64,000 nt of DNA, from NCBI RefSeq assembly GCF_033807715.1, contig NC_084607.1, forward strand, positions 13,342,441-13,406,440, in the 5' to 3' direction. The notes beneath the pieces were generated by a model. The model saw only the letters and a list, made by a program, of their open reading frames with translations, had not been told where the DNA came from and ran no database searches. The position numbers and the translations under genes were made by a program. This document shows, in pieces, positions 1-13,278 of this stretch (positions are counted from its first letter, which is position 1; every line of letters begins with the position of its first letter). The DNA is from Cololabis saira. Taxonomy: Eukaryota; Chordata; Actinopteri; Beloniformes; Belonidae.

Positions 1-346
1 TATCCTCTGTGTTTCATTTCACCTCGGTGTAAATGGGGAGTTATTGATTTCATCTCTATTTCTGTTCTCTGCTTTGTCTCTGCATTGTGTGGCCTCTTGG
101 TTCCCTGCAGCTTCTAAGATTGTTTCTGATAGCCTTGTTCTTGCTTACAGCGGCATTAAGCACACTATCATGAATCTATCATTTCATCCCACTCTGCCTC
201 TCTTGCCCAGTGACATCATCAGAGCCTCGCAGAGTCTCTCCCCCCTTGAAGCCATATCTGAATCTCAAGCCTTCCCCTCCCGGTGGAGGAATAAACTGCC
301 CACCTCTGACACCGTTCAGTGCCTGATCTCCTCCTATAGTCTTCTC
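1..346. other. Non-coding flank, nothing recognised
   Basis: This is unique-looking sequence. An open frame spans about 44-373 on the plus strand, but it begins at a non-ATG codon, runs into the terminal repeat of the adjacent MITE, and its translation resembles no family I know. I see no splice-flanked exon that I can defend. Confidence 0.5.
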
Positions 347-348
347 TA

Positions 349-919
349 CGACGGAGTATTAGGGCCAAACTAAGACAAAAAAAATTGGAAATTACGAGAA
401 TAAACTCGTAATATTACGAGAATAAAGTCGTAAAATTACGAGAATAAAGTCGTAATGTTGCAAGAATAAAGTCGTAATAGAATAAAGTCGTAATATTATG
501 AGAATAAAGTTGTAATAGAATAAAGTCGTAATATTACGAGAATAAAGTTGTAATAGAATAAAGTCGTAATATTATGAGAATAAAGTCGTAATATTACGAG
601 AATAAAGTCGTTACATTACGAGAATAAAGTCGTAATGTTGCGAGAATAAAGTCGTAATATTATGAGAATATAATTTATGAGAACTCTAACAGGAAGAGCT
701 TCTTCTCCCTGTGTTAAAATGAGGAATATTGAGCAACTTGTGAAGTTATATTTATATATTTATAATATATTACGACTTTATTCTCGTAATTTTACGACTT
801 TATTCTCGTAATATTATGACTTTATTCTCGTAATTTTACGACTTTATTCTCATTACATTATGACTTTATTCTCGTAATTTCCTTTTTTTGTTTTTTTGTT
901 TGGCCCTAATACTCCGTCG
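349..919. mobile_element. Palindromic MITE with TA target duplication (mariner-like)
   Basis: The ends are perfect inverted repeats of at least 22 bp, beginning CGACGGAGTATTAGGGCC on the left and its reverse complement on the right. The element is bounded by TA at 347-348 and TA at 920-921, the target-site pattern of the Tc1/mariner superfamily. Inside, the left half (about 390-670) is a tandem array of an approximately 20-bp unit containing GAGAATAAAGTCGTAAT. The right half (about 770-885) carries the same unit in opposite orientation, so the whole element can fold into a hairpin. There is no transposase frame, so it is non-autonomous. Superfamily assignment is inferred only from the TA duplication. 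Confidence 0.8.
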
Positions 920-921
920 TA

Positions 922-3900
922 CTTCTCTCTAAAGTTACTCTGCTAAATTTTTCATTCTTCTCGCTCCGAACGGTTCCTTAAGGTTCAGACTTCAGCAGCC
1001 TAACAGAAACAAATATGTTCATCACAGAGCTGGAAATCAGCTGCCATTAAATGGGGACTTCAAACAGGCCTACAGATCAAAGAGAAGAATATTTGAGATG
1101 AAAAAACAAGCAGCTCTTTAAAAACCATCTTGGGAGTTTTGAATCACCTTCTCCTTGGATTTACCCTTTCAGGCGGCCCAGAAAATAAAGCTTTTTAGGA
1201 GGCAGTAATTGTAATTTATTCTTCAAGCCTATAGGTGCTGTGAGGAATTGGAAGGAAGAACCTGTTCTGAGTAATGAAAGAGTGAAACTCAAACTGAGAA
1301 AATGATCTTCACTGCTAATACTTGGAAAATATTAAATGTCAAAATATTTCAGCTTTATAAAAACCTGCAAAATGATGTTCACACTTTTTGAGATTTGAAT
1401 TGCAAGACAGTGAGTGAGGACATTGATCTCCTGTGGGTCGGAGAGGCCACCATCAATCTGAAACACAGAGTGACGCCAAGGAAAAGGTGGTGCCCCCCCC
1501 CCCCCGCCCCGCTCAAAATGTGCTTTAGGCGGCTGTCTCAGCGCAGATCTCTTTGAATGACTGAGACTCTTACAATCTGCCTGTCAGCTGTGCGTCAGTG
1601 CAGCGGGCACACGTTTGAGTGGAAAGAACAAATGCCGCACACCTGTCGAGCAGAGCACCCCATCCGAATACTGTGGGGTAAGCATAGGTAAGAAGCAGAG
1701 AGCCCGCTTCAAACAAAAACTAACAACAAAAGGGATGCAAAAGGGATGAAGGCATTCACCTGGAGACCGCACATGGTGCCAAGGCTCATTTGAAGAAGTT
1801 TTTTGCGCTTGCTCAGCTGTCTGCTGATGCCAAACTCTCATCTGAGGTCTCGCTGCCTGTGGACAGGGTTGCTGCTGCTCCCAGGTTCTGGCAGGATGTC
1901 AGTTTTACTAGGTGATTACGAAAGAGAGCCGTCCCTGTTTAGAGTAAAGAGACAGATGGTGTTAAAAAGCGCTCACCACGTCACAGATGTGCTTCTCTGT
2001 GCACACCAAGGCCTAGTCCCGTGTTTCTGACAGTCTTTGATCAAATCTTCATTTTTCTGTTGTGAATAGGGCAAATCATATGATCGTGTTTTCATTGTTC
2101 ATATTTTTTCTCTCTATTTCTCTCTGAACATTTATTCTTGATGTAAAAAGTTGAGTTCATTTTCCCAATTTTATATCTAACTGACTAAATTGGAGGGTCT
2201 ACTTTTTACATGTTAAGTACAATAGCGCAATCAAAAGATTAAATATGAAGCAGTTTCACGAGTTACATCACCTCAGAAGAGCTTTCTTTGACACAAGAAA
2301 AATGGAAAACACTTTATTCCTCGGTTAAAATATAAATTTGAATCTCATTTGAAGGAATATTTGCTCACTTTTTAAGCATCAGCGAGTTTCTGCATTATTC
2401 TGTCTGTGATGTCGACAGAAACCAATCAAAGTAACTTTGGACTATATATATTGTATAAATATGTATAAAACACCAGCAACGTGCTCAAGTTCGTCAGGAC
2501 ATCTTGGATTCTTTCATAATGCATGAAGGTTCTTGTGATTTATAGCTGACGGAAGGTGTATTGGGCTCATGCGCATCTCCGTGTGCTGTAAAAGAACCAC
2601 TGCTGCAGATCCTGACCTTTGTTAGATCAAGTGTTAGCTTCATAACCTGCCAAAGCATTTCTCGTAGGTCATGGTCACGTTCACACATTAAGGAGCAACG
2701 CTCAGGTCGTTGGAGGGCAGAGAGAAGAAGATGAAGAAAAACATAGCTTAAGGGTTCAGGATGATATTTTTATTTAAGTCTGGGATCTTGACATTTTAAG
2801 GATAGGATGTATGTTTTTTTGTTGTTTTTTTCTTTTTCAAGCGGAAGGTTAACGGCAGTCCTTCAGCAACATTCTTCATTACGCAGCACACCCGGGGTGG
2901 ATGGGATTTCTAAAAGATGCTGATACAGGCGAGGAGATGCATTTTACCCCCAACAAGGACGAAGTAATTAAGACCAGCGAGGCCTCAGGCTTCTCTGCTT
3001 GTGTGTTTCCGCATCAAGGACTTATTGTCTGATTACTTGTGTGGTTTGAGGCTTTGATGCGAGAGGTTACCTTAGTGGAGATCAGGTTGAGTCTTCCTTC
3101 TTTCTATGCAAGGAAAGAATCCCTCTGGGGTTCTCATGTTTGTTGTCGGCTTGTTTTCTCAAGAAATGTAAAGGATTCGCAGTACTGACGGTGCACACTG
3201 AAAGTTCAATTCCCCTCAACAAGGTTACCTTATTCTCACATACAGTCTGAATCGGCGTGGTCTATAAGTCAGACGAGAAATTAGCTGAAAAAGAAAAAAA
3301 AAAATCATTAGAACGGTTTAATCACCGGCAAGCCGGGTGCTCCTGGGTGCCCCCCCCCACCCCATCAAACAGGTGGGATGAGAGAAGCTGACTCCAGAGA
3401 GGGTGTGAGGAAAAAGAGAACAGAAAACAGAAGGTGGAAAACTAGGAAACGCGCATGTAAGAGGATAAGGCCAACGCTTCACAGATGAATGACAATTGTG
3501 TATTTTGTCACATCAAATTTGATGCAAGGCCTCTCTCGGATTGGTCATGTCCTTTGCCACTCATGGCCACATTTGCACAAACCAGTGTTGTTGTGTGTAT
3601 GAACGCCGGCTTTCCTCTCTCTCAGAGAGCTATAAATAGGAGGAAAGAAGCCCCGGGCTCCTGGTGTAATGAGATTAAACCGAACCAGCCTCAGCTCGCA
3701 CTGTTTTATTGAGTTTTATTTCAGTTTCCATTCGGTATTTCAATATGTATAAGGAAGATATTAAGAGTGGCTGCTACTGCGTGCTAGACTGAGTCCACGG
3801 AGGAGCTTTTGTCTTAAGCATCAGTATGTAGTGTGTGTTTGCATGTAGAGAAATGCGTGTATGGGGTGGCAGAAACAGTACAAGTGAGAGTTAATGTGAA

Positions 3901-5200
3901 AGACTTGTGTGAGTATGTGTGTAATGTCCTCGTTTTGCACCCTGCGGGGCATGGCACATCTCCTACGAATGTGCTCGTCGTGATGGTAAAGTGTTTGTCA
4001 CTATAATGCTGCACCATCATGAAGCTTCATCCACTTATGTGAAATAAAATCTCCTCTCTTCCTTGCTTCCTGACTTCCCAGCAAGATCTCCTGTCTGCTG
4101 CTGGCAGTGGCAGAAGCGATAGTGTGACCGCGGTGTACACGTCCTGTGCAGCGTTCTTGTGGAATCCTGATTTGCGACAGGCAGACGGAGAGACACACTG
4201 GCACAGTCACTGTGTGTTCTGCATGCGAGCATGTGCTTGTGTGGATGTGTTTGTGAGACCGAAAGCGTCTGGGGACATGCAGAGTGAGAGACATGCATTC
4301 TGTTTGGGCATACTGCTAATTCTCACAGCCCATATTCACAAACTCTGATGTTTTCAGATGGTCTGCTAGACTTCGATTGCTATTTCAACCCCAATGCTCA
4401 GGCCTCATTAACCAATCACAGCGTCTTCCTCCATCCTCTTGCCATCAGTTAGGAAGCACTTGGCTCCCGTGGTCACTCAATTTTCTGCTGATAAATGGAC
4501 TGTGTGTAACTCATCTCCTGGTTCTGTTCCCATTAGCTGAAACCATAACATTATCGTGCCTAATATCAATGAAAGACAGACAAATGAAGATGAGGATGAA
4601 AAGGGTTGAAATCCTTCTGCATTTTAATTAGAGGTAAATGTAACCATCCACCTAAGTGGAAACATCCATTTTTGACAGCTTTACATGCCACAAACAAGAT
4701 TTAGATAGCAAATCTTAGAGTGGACCAGACCTACATTTATTCAGGCCTTGCCAGTCTAACATGACAAAATAAAACTAGACAGATGGTGACAGTTTAAACT
4801 GCGTTACGACACGATCTGAGGAAAATAAGTAGAAGCAGAATGAGGCTGTTCAAGTGGGAAACCTAAGCATAAAATCCTTGTTCTTATGGTTCAAAAACAA
4901 ATGAATAAAAGACAAGAGAGCAATGAATAGCATAACATTATAATGACAGAGAGACTGACTCATCAGACAAGCCCCGCTGCAAGATAATGGCACTGAGGCC
5001 ACTTCACCACAAACAAATCCCAGCTGATAAGTTTGCTTTCTACCCACAAATGTTATCTCACTGCCATCTCAGATAATCAGATTCATATTCTTATTGTCCT
5101 TTCTCTGTTTCAAGTAACGCTTATAGTCATTATCATAATTACAGGAGCATAATTGAGGATAATGTGTCTAATTGTGCCAATCTTTTCAAAGATATATTCC
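922..5200. other. Intergenic DNA, no gene recognised
   Basis: About 4.3 kb upstream of pde4a. It contains a poly-C run near 1493-1506 and scattered short open frames with no family resemblance, no plausible exon chain and no RNA gene I could identify. It could hold distal regulatory elements or upstream alternative first exons of pde4a, but the sequence alone does not show them. Confidence 0.5.
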
Positions 5201-5216
5201 ATAAAAAAAAAATATG

Positions 5217-5328
5217 GTGGAATAATAAGATAATATCAGGAATGTAGAACATGAGGAAAAAAAAATATTTATAAAAGATTATTCTTTTAGTGTTCTACAT
5301 TCCTGATACCATCTTATTTTTTTACCAC
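5217..5328. repeat. Inverted repeat (hairpin), about 35-bp arms
   Basis: The left arm at 5217-5250 and the right arm at 5292-5328 are near-perfect reverse complements, sharing for example ATCAGGAATGTAGAAC. They are separated by an AT-rich loop of about 41 bp. The right arm runs directly into the long TA/CATA microsatellite that follows. It may be a small palindromic MITE whose ends I cannot define. Confidence 0.7.
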
Positions 5329-5329
5329 A

Positions 5330-5345
5330 TATATACATATATATA

Positions 5346-5442
<97 letters not shown>

Positions 5443-5618
5443 TGCATGCATGCATGCATGCATGCATGCATACATACATACATACATACATACATACATA
5501 CATACATACATACATACATACATACATACATACATACATACATACATACATACATACATACATACATACATACATACATACATACATACATACATACATA
5601 CATACATACATACATACA

Positions 5619-5650
<32 letters not shown>
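5330..5650. repeat. Compound microsatellite (TA)n-(TGCA)n-(TACA)n
   Basis: About 100 bp of TA dinucleotides (5340-5439) are followed by about 30 bp of GCAT tetranucleotides (5438-5468) and about 180 bp of CATA tetranucleotides (5469-5647). All six frames stay open here and give low-complexity peptides rich in Tyr-Ile, Cys-Met or His-Thr; none is a gene. Confidence 0.95.
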
Positions 5651-6391
5651 CATAAATATATATAAATATAAATATAAATATGAAATGCTGAATCATTTAG
5701 ACCTATCCTTGTAAATCCCTATGATAAGATTATATACTTCTAAATGAGTTTATTTATTTATTTACAATGCCAGTGACATGTCTGTGGCTGGCAGTCTTTT
5801 CCGCAGGTTATCTACTTTATCTGAACATCTAGCAAACTGAATGGTATAAAGGGATTTTTATAAAAAAGCTTCCTTGAAGTTTGGTGATCTTTTGACATTT
5901 TGTCTGCCACTGCCACACAACAAATCGTGACCTTTAGAATAAAAAGACCAAGTGAAATATTTCTTTGCTTTCGACCAGTAAACAGACACCATTTCAGAAT
6001 ATAAACAACTCACCTCTTGGAGCTGAACTTTTACTCATTTAAAAAAATATACAAATGTAATAGTTAAAACTGAGCTCGTCTTTGTGACACAGTAGAGCTC
6101 TTGCAGTCTAAAATGTAACTCAGAAGTGAGTTAAATCAAAATTAACTATTTATCACTAAAGCTAAGATTTTTTTTATTTCACCACTCTTACAGTTTTATG
6201 TTTTTAATCTAACACATCAATGCAAGCGATGACCTGCTTTTCACTGAGATGACTAATTTCTGTTCTCCCCGTCCAAACTCCACCCCACCGACATGTGCAC
6301 TAGGAGTTATTGTGCTGATATTTCTAGGGATATTAACAGCTAGTCCTATTAAGAATCCTATTCTCCACACCTCATATAACACTTTTGATGC

Positions 6392-6516
6392 CACAACATT
6401 TACTATACTATACTATACTATACTATACTATACTATACTATACTATACTATACTATACTATACTATACTATACTATACTATACTATACTATACTATACTA
6501 TACTATACTATACTAA
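6392..6516. repeat. Pentanucleotide microsatellite (ACTAT)n
   Basis: A nearly perfect tandem array of the 5-bp unit TACTA, over 20 copies. The open frame through it is a repeat artefact. Confidence 0.95.
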
Positions 6517-6551
6517 ACTATGAGCTATAACCTACATTATCTAGTTCAAAC

Positions 6552-6576
6552 TGTGGCATACTTACAGTATGCCACA
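6552..6576. repeat. Short perfect hairpin
   Basis: Arms TGTGGCATACT (6552-6562) and AGTATGCCACA (6566-6576) are perfect reverse complements around a 3-base loop. It lies in non-coding DNA upstream of the Harbinger-like element. No function is evident. Confidence 0.6.
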
Positions 6577-6956
6577 GCATACTCAGATTGAACTTACTTA
6601 CAGTAGGTTCAAGCTGAAGTAATGTGGTGAACATGCAATACCTGATGCGTTGTGACATATATGTTTAATTCAAAGCAATACCATGTATAGCGTAACTCAG
6701 CTGTTGACATGCCTGTAGATTGTTAATTCCTCTATTTGTCTACCTGTCAGAAGACAAAGAAATCATCATCTCACTCTGAAAGTGTCTGGATATAAAGGTG
6801 TCATGAAATGACATGTTTCATGCAATGTTTTGGATTTTTGGGCGAAAACTTTATCATCCTCATCATCCCAGTTTCATTTGAGCTGCTCTTGGACCATGGA
6901 AGAACTGTTGCCAGGCAGGTACACTGGCAAACTCAGTGGTGCATTCAGCAGCCTAA

Positions 6957-7790
6957 AGGCCCTGACACACCAAGCCGATTTTCGGCCGTCGGGCCGTCGG
7001 TGCGCGTCTGTCGGCATAGTTTCCCCGGTGTGTCCCGCACATCGCCACAGGTCGGCCTCCCGTCGGGAGCTTTTCAGCCGATTCGACATGTTGAATCGGC
7101 ATCGGCCGTCGGTCAAACAGCTCACTCTGTGATTGGCTGTTCCCAGAATTTCCCAGAATGCTTTTCGTCGTCATTTGAGGACTGAATTAAAAAAAAAAAC
7201 ATGGCGGACATTTCTTATGAATAAAATCAATATTTTGAGTTAGTTTCTGCATAAAAATGCGCTTTGATTACATTTCTAGCGAGAAATATATATTTTACTT
7301 TCATAATATTCACCCAGTGAATGTATATAATCACTCGCTTGTCTTTTTCAAACCGCGCCAGAATAAAGGCTGATTTATGGTTCTGCGTTACACCAACGCA
7401 GAGCCTACAGCGTTACGCGGCGACGCGCGCCGTACGCCGTATCCTACCCGTAGGCTCTGCGTCGATTTAACGCAGAACCATAAATCAGCTCCCGAGCTGG
7501 CAGGCAGGCAGAAAATCCCGAAATTTTCGGAGCAAATTTCTTAACAGGCGTAGCTACAACTGTTAGATTTCATCTATTAAACCAACATTTATCTTCCTAA
7601 ATGATTTATTTCAGCCGCTGCCTGCTGGTATGGACGGGAATTACCTCTCACGGAACAGAACAGAACGTACGTGCTAGTTCGCCGTCGGGTGTCGTATTTG
7701 CGGTGTGTCTAGTGAGCCCGACACAGGCGACGCGAGCCAACACAGCAGTCGGCAGAGAGCGGGCGATGTCGGGTTGGTGTGTCAGGGCCT
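6957..7790. mobile_element. Non-autonomous PIF/Harbinger-like DNA transposon
   Basis: The terminal inverted repeats match perfectly over 17 bp, beginning AGGCCCTGACACACCAA at 6957 and ending with the reverse complement at 7790. The element is flanked by the trinucleotide TAA on both sides (6954-6956 and 7791-7793), the target duplication expected of PIF/Harbinger elements. The 834-bp interior is GC-rich near both ends and encodes no recognisable transposase or Myb-like protein. A second MITE (7378-7489) is inserted inside it. Family assignment rests on the TIR and TSD. Confidence 0.8.
7378..7489. mobile_element. Nested palindromic MITE (GGCTGATTTATGG family)
   Basis: It begins GGCTGATTTATGGTTC and ends with GAACCATAAATCAGC, so it is an inverted repeat almost end to end. 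The CpG-rich interior contains complementary segments such as CGCAGAGCCTA and TAGGCTCTGCG. It lies inside the Harbinger-like element. A second copy of the family is at 34880-35020 in the pde4a intron. Confidence 0.8.
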
Positions 7791-7793
7791 TAA

Positions 7794-10700
7794 GAGTCAA
7801 ATCATTCCTGCAGGGGTTAGGTGAGAACATAACAGGCTGATAGCAGACTGAATATTGGATATGCTCACATGTCAACATTAAACGTGTAAACATGTCAGTG
7901 TAATGCTCTCAGGTCACCACGATTGGGTTAGGCTGAGAAGTCCCCCAAGAGAAAGAGGTTTGATTTCTTTTGACTGCATGAAAAGTAAAAAAAAAAGAAA
8001 AAAAAAAGCTTTTAACACTCCTACAGGGGTGAATACGATGGACAATATGCAAAACAAAGAAGCGGGAAGCAACTGACATGTTCACTTTTGTTCAGCCACA
8101 CTATGAATGCATTAAAATACAATTCAGAGCATCAAGCTGAATGGACCATTTCACTGTACACTCAAATCGACCTTGAGCGCGTTTATTTTCTGCTGTCCAG
8201 TGCTCTGCAGTTGTTTGTGCCTCACATTATATCAGTAATTATCTGTCATTACAGGGTAATATGCAGTCAACCGTCTTTGTTCTGGGGAATTTGTATGACG
8301 AATTGGATGTCAAGGCTGGTTATTAGCCCGCAGTTCACATCCAGATTGGATTTGATATGACAGAATGTAAAATGAAAGAAATGCAACAGCAATTTCCATC
8401 TAAGAGAAATTCAGAAACAATAGACACACACGTACTTATGTACACGAATAGATGAAAAAGAAGAGGTGGACATAAAGATGAAGGAAGAGATTGTGAGATG
8501 GTGAGGAGGAACAGGGCCACAGTGACATAAAGGTAGCGCTGGGTGACTCATGCTTCTCTCTTTCTCTTCTTTTCTTCATCTCTCTCCCGTCTGGATTAAA
8601 ATAAAAGAAGCCCAGCAGCCCCAGCCTGCAGAGAGGGAGTTACGGGTGATGTACTAAAAATACCACCCCTTGTGTGGGCTTGTTGGGGAAGGCAGGGGGC
8701 AACCACACGCTTGGGGAGGGAGGTTTATGGATTTTGGTGGTATAGAAGAGATGCCAGTGCTATCACAACTTTCCGCACTTGATCTAATTTCCAGCTACTC
8801 TGTGTCTTTTCTAATTATCTCTGCACCACAATGTGCTTTCATTTCGTTTTGTAAGTATGCTTTACTTTTTAGGAATGCGGGTCAGTCCAATTAAAAGCTA
8901 GTTCATTACCCTAAATTCAGCGAGATACCGCTTTTATCTTTTTGTCCCCCATTGCTTCTTGCCATTGCACCCGCCTCCGCTTGTGTCTCCACTCTGAAAA
9001 ACTCCATTAAGCATCAAAAGCAAATCAATATCAAATTATTGCTCGCGTTGCTTCAGGCCAGTTACTCTTCCATCAAGGAGTTTGTCTCTCAGCTCCTAAT
9101 TTGTCGAGAAGTGAGTAGCAGGAAACTAAACAGAGCAGACAGTTAACACGTCTCTCCATCTGTCATCTCTCTGGATAGTTCCTTATATCAGCTGATCCAT
9201 CTGTTTAGCCGTGCAGGAGTCTCCACAACAGCAGAAAGGCGGAGAAGTACAATACGGCTTGTGTTGCACAAATCCTGAAGGTGCTGCAGCTGAATGCTGC
9301 TCATCACAGGAACACTGGTTCCCCACCCTGATATTTTCAGATTGGAAAACTGATTAAAAGAAAATGAAATTAAAAAAAAAAAGGTAGCTGGGGTTTGTGA
9401 GTCACAATTAAAAAATATTTTACTTCTCACACTCAACGACCTTGAAAATCGCTGGGGGGAGATTTACATATAGAAGAGCACGGCTCTCTGTGGAGCTAAA
9501 GAAAAAGAGGAAGAGTGAAGGAGAGTTCAGGAGAAAAAGGGCTTCTCCCTGTGCTCGTTTTACATAACTCACCTGTAGTGAATCATTTGCACATTTTGCA
9601 AGCAGCCAGAGTGAGAAAAAAGAGTGAGAGCAAGAAAAACACAAATAGAAGAGGGATCCATGAATAAAAAGCAGAGATAGAGAAAGAAAAAGAAAATAAC
9701 TTTCCTGTCACGCTAGACTGACTCTTTTGCTCCACAGACCAAAACAGTACAAACATGCTGCAGACAAAAGCAAAAAAGTAGTATGTAAAGTTCAGTTTTT
9801 CACAAGTGAATTTCAGATTTAAATCTTTTTTTTTTTATATATCAAACACTTGTTGTATGCTCACTGGCCACTTTTAAGGTGCTATTATAATTCACTGTAA
9901 CTAGTATATTTGGCATACCAGGTGTACTTCCTAAGGTGTATTTATTTTACAAAATTGTGTTATGAAAATGATTTTTCAAAAATGTAGACAAGACTTGAAA
10001 TTATGTGCAAGTGTTACATGCTTTGCAGAGTAATGATTTGCAAACAATTTTTACTTTATTTGAGCTAATATAGGGTCATCTCAGTTATATAGCAGAGAGG
10101 CTTCAGTTTTTACACAGCTGGCCTTGTTGACGCTGAAGCAGCAGCAGAAATGTAATACAGTGATTTTTTTCCCTTATTCATTGCACGCCTCCCACATAAC
10201 CAGAACAACAGAAAAAATGAAGGCCTTGATAAATTCTGATTTTGCTCTAAGAGCGTATGTACTCTCCGAGACTGCATTTCGTAAAGCAGGTCACACCACA
10301 AAGCTGCACATGAGCAGAGCTGAAAGACAAGCAGCCTGTGACGCAGACAGTGACAGAATGTGTCGGTTTCCACCTGAGCAGAGACTCCTGAGAGCTTCCA
10401 GGAGTTCAGAGATCTGCTGATGTGAAGTGACGGACGCCTCTGGTAGGTTTTGAGGAAAACGGAGTGTAGAACACTCACTGGCTCGCAGAGCGGCAACCCG
10501 GAATTTCTCGGGTGAATAAAAACACAGTGCTAAGAGCTACATGTGTGAACCACCTGAAGTCCTGGTGGAATTCATCTTGTGCTGTGCATTAATAGATGTT
10601 AAAAAGGCTTGCTGTGGCTGTCTTTTGACAAGGCCCAGAGCCTGTTGCTGATAGGAATAGTGGCTGATTACCGTCTGTACTGTAGTGTAACCTGTGAAAT

Positions 10701-13244
10701 AAATCTCTTTCCGGTGGCTTTTGGCAGGTGTTATAGGAGCCAATCTCTCCGGGCACTTCCTGAAAAAGGCATGTGTTTAGCTTTTTCCCAGGCTGCACTG
10801 GGCTCTGTGTTTGGCTGGGCAAAGTTGGGTTGGCTATCCTGCGGGGCAGGATAATCTGCTGTAATCTCTGCGTCTATGATCTGACCACAGCACTGTGGAG
10901 AGCTGGACGGGTGGCCGAGGATCCGGGCAGTGCAGACAGATGGGGCACACGTGGGGGATACGCAGCATACGTGCAGGACGGAGGGAGATCAGTGCTATGA
11001 CTCTATATAAACATTCTTAATACTCCAGCATTTTGTCCTTTAAAAGCTCAAAACAAAGCACAGGTTTCAATTTCTTTCTTCGTAAGTAGCTGATATTGGC
11101 TCAAGCTTTTCACGAGCATCACAAAGCACAGCAATAATAAATCCAGTATTAGCAGTAAAACATCGAGTGGGTGGAGGGGAGGTGGAGGGGCTGAAGTGGA
11201 TTTAAGTTTTCATCAGGATTAGCATTGTTTACATTTTTATCTGGGAAAGTAACTGTGACTCACCTGAGACAGTAGACTTTTTATTTTTTTCAGTCCGGAT
11301 AAAGGAAGACTTTCTGGTAACCGTGTTTCAGACACAAAGCAGGCTGTGAAATATGCTAATTAGATGGGAATGTTTCTTAAATGGGATAATGTGAAGAGTT
11401 TAAGGTCAAAACAGTCATGAAATGGTTGCTATTTTATTATATTTGTGTAAGTGTGGATTCATATATTCGAGAATATTCATAGATCTTGGCTACTGACCAG
11501 CTTGATGCTGTGCCATAAGCCTTCTTCTTCCTGCAGCTCTGTCCAACCTTTTACCCTCACACTCTTGTGTCCAGTCTTTTTCTTTCTCTCCATAGACGTC
11601 ATTGTATATTTTTTTTTTTTTTCCATTCAGGCTCTGTGAGGCTATAGTGACCAGATGCCCTCTCTTTACCCATGTGGTGTGGCGCCAGCATTTCCCCTCA
11701 GAGCTTCAGAATTTTGTGCATCGTGCTGTAAATGTCGACATTAAAAAGTAAGCAGGCACGATTGTGCCTCTGTCTCTTTTGTTTGCCTTAAAACCTAAAA
11801 AAAAGGGCAAGTCGAGGCAAGTGGAGATGGAAAGCCTGGCTCTGGACATGTTATTTGAAACGTGTCGGTTGTTGGCGTGCTGCCCTGAAAACATGTCCCA
11901 GCTGAGATAGCCTTACAATAAAAACCCCTAATGTCCTCGGTCGCTGGCCAGATGATTCACGGCAAGAGTACAACTGTGATTATATGGTCAGCCTATAAAA
12001 GTAGCACACTTTTCCAATTTGCCAGTACTCCCTCCTCTTTCTCTCAACTGCCCTCTTTGCCACCCCCACACTGGTAGCAATCAGCCAGGTGCTAAATGCC
12101 TGGGTGAGGCACAGCTCTTGGGTGGGAGGGGGCTGCAATTGCGTGTGGAAATCAGCATCCCTGCTTGGTTGGCAGAGTAGGAAGCGGGGGCAGGAAATAA
12201 CTGTCATTCTCCACTGAGGCTTGGAGTATGGATTGTGTGCGTCTGTTTGTACCATGGGAAGAGGGAGGGTGATAGACTCAGACAGGTTAATCATTAACTT
12301 GAATTGGGAAAAATGGGTGCAGTGGGTCTGTGTGTTCATTTTTTTTTTTTTTCAAGTAGCTTAAATGAAGGAGGATGGGCTTATCCCTTCAGATGGACCT
12401 GATTAACAACAGTGCACAGTGTGATGGAGAGAAAGGAGAGTGGACACCGGCCAGAGGACCTGCAAAAACGCTGATTTAGCAGCAGCCTGCTCCAGTCAGG
12501 GGCTTCCTCATGATAGTTGTTAATGAATAATCAATGGCAAGAGAGGGTCAGCAGAGGGGATGTATGCAAATCTCCTCTACACTCTTATACAGACTTAATG
12601 GTTTAATTAAACTAATCGCTGTATTGACTCAGGGCTCCGAAGCCCTTTGAAGCCTGCTGTATTAATGACATTAAATCAGGCTCCCCCTTTTGTTGCAAAG
12701 ATGTGTGCAGTAAGGAGACTAAATGAAGAGCTGCTGCAGCTGTCCAATTTTCCCAGCTTGCATTCAAAGACTCAGTTTGAGAAAATGTAGGCTGCCAATG
12801 TCATAGTGAAATTCAAAAATAATAAAAAAAAGATTTCTCAGGCAAAATACGGTTTAACATGATGTTCCAGGATTACCGCGCATGTGAGAAATGAGCTTCA
12901 CACTTTCCAAGTCAGCGACTATAACTCTCAGTCATGCAAAACAAGTCACATTAGCCTTTATCGTAAGGCTGTCTCTGGCGTGCGTCAGAGATGCAATTCA
13001 GGTAGCATGGCAACATAAGAGACAGCAGCTTTAATGTACGCCTCTCCACCCTGACAGAAACGGTTTGTTATCTTCTACAGCAAGGACTCACTCTATCGGC
13101 ATAAATCCCCTACTCTGTGAAACCTCTGATCATCATGTCATTGTCCGCAGCGAAACACTCCCGGGATCTTGCTTTCACATAATGAAAACGAGAGGACTGC
13201 ACATGGCCCGGCATATAATCACCCCGTGCACGGTGTACATACGC

Positions 13245-13278
<34 letters not shown>

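Noticed and set aside
390..670. Regularly spaced repeats resembling a CRISPR array
   Set aside because: The units are contiguous tandem 20-mers with no unique spacers, lie within a transposon having TIRs and a TA duplication, and the genome is vertebrate.
5279..5714. Several long open frames on both strands
   Set aside because: They are translations of TA, TGCA and TACA microsatellites with no coding signal.
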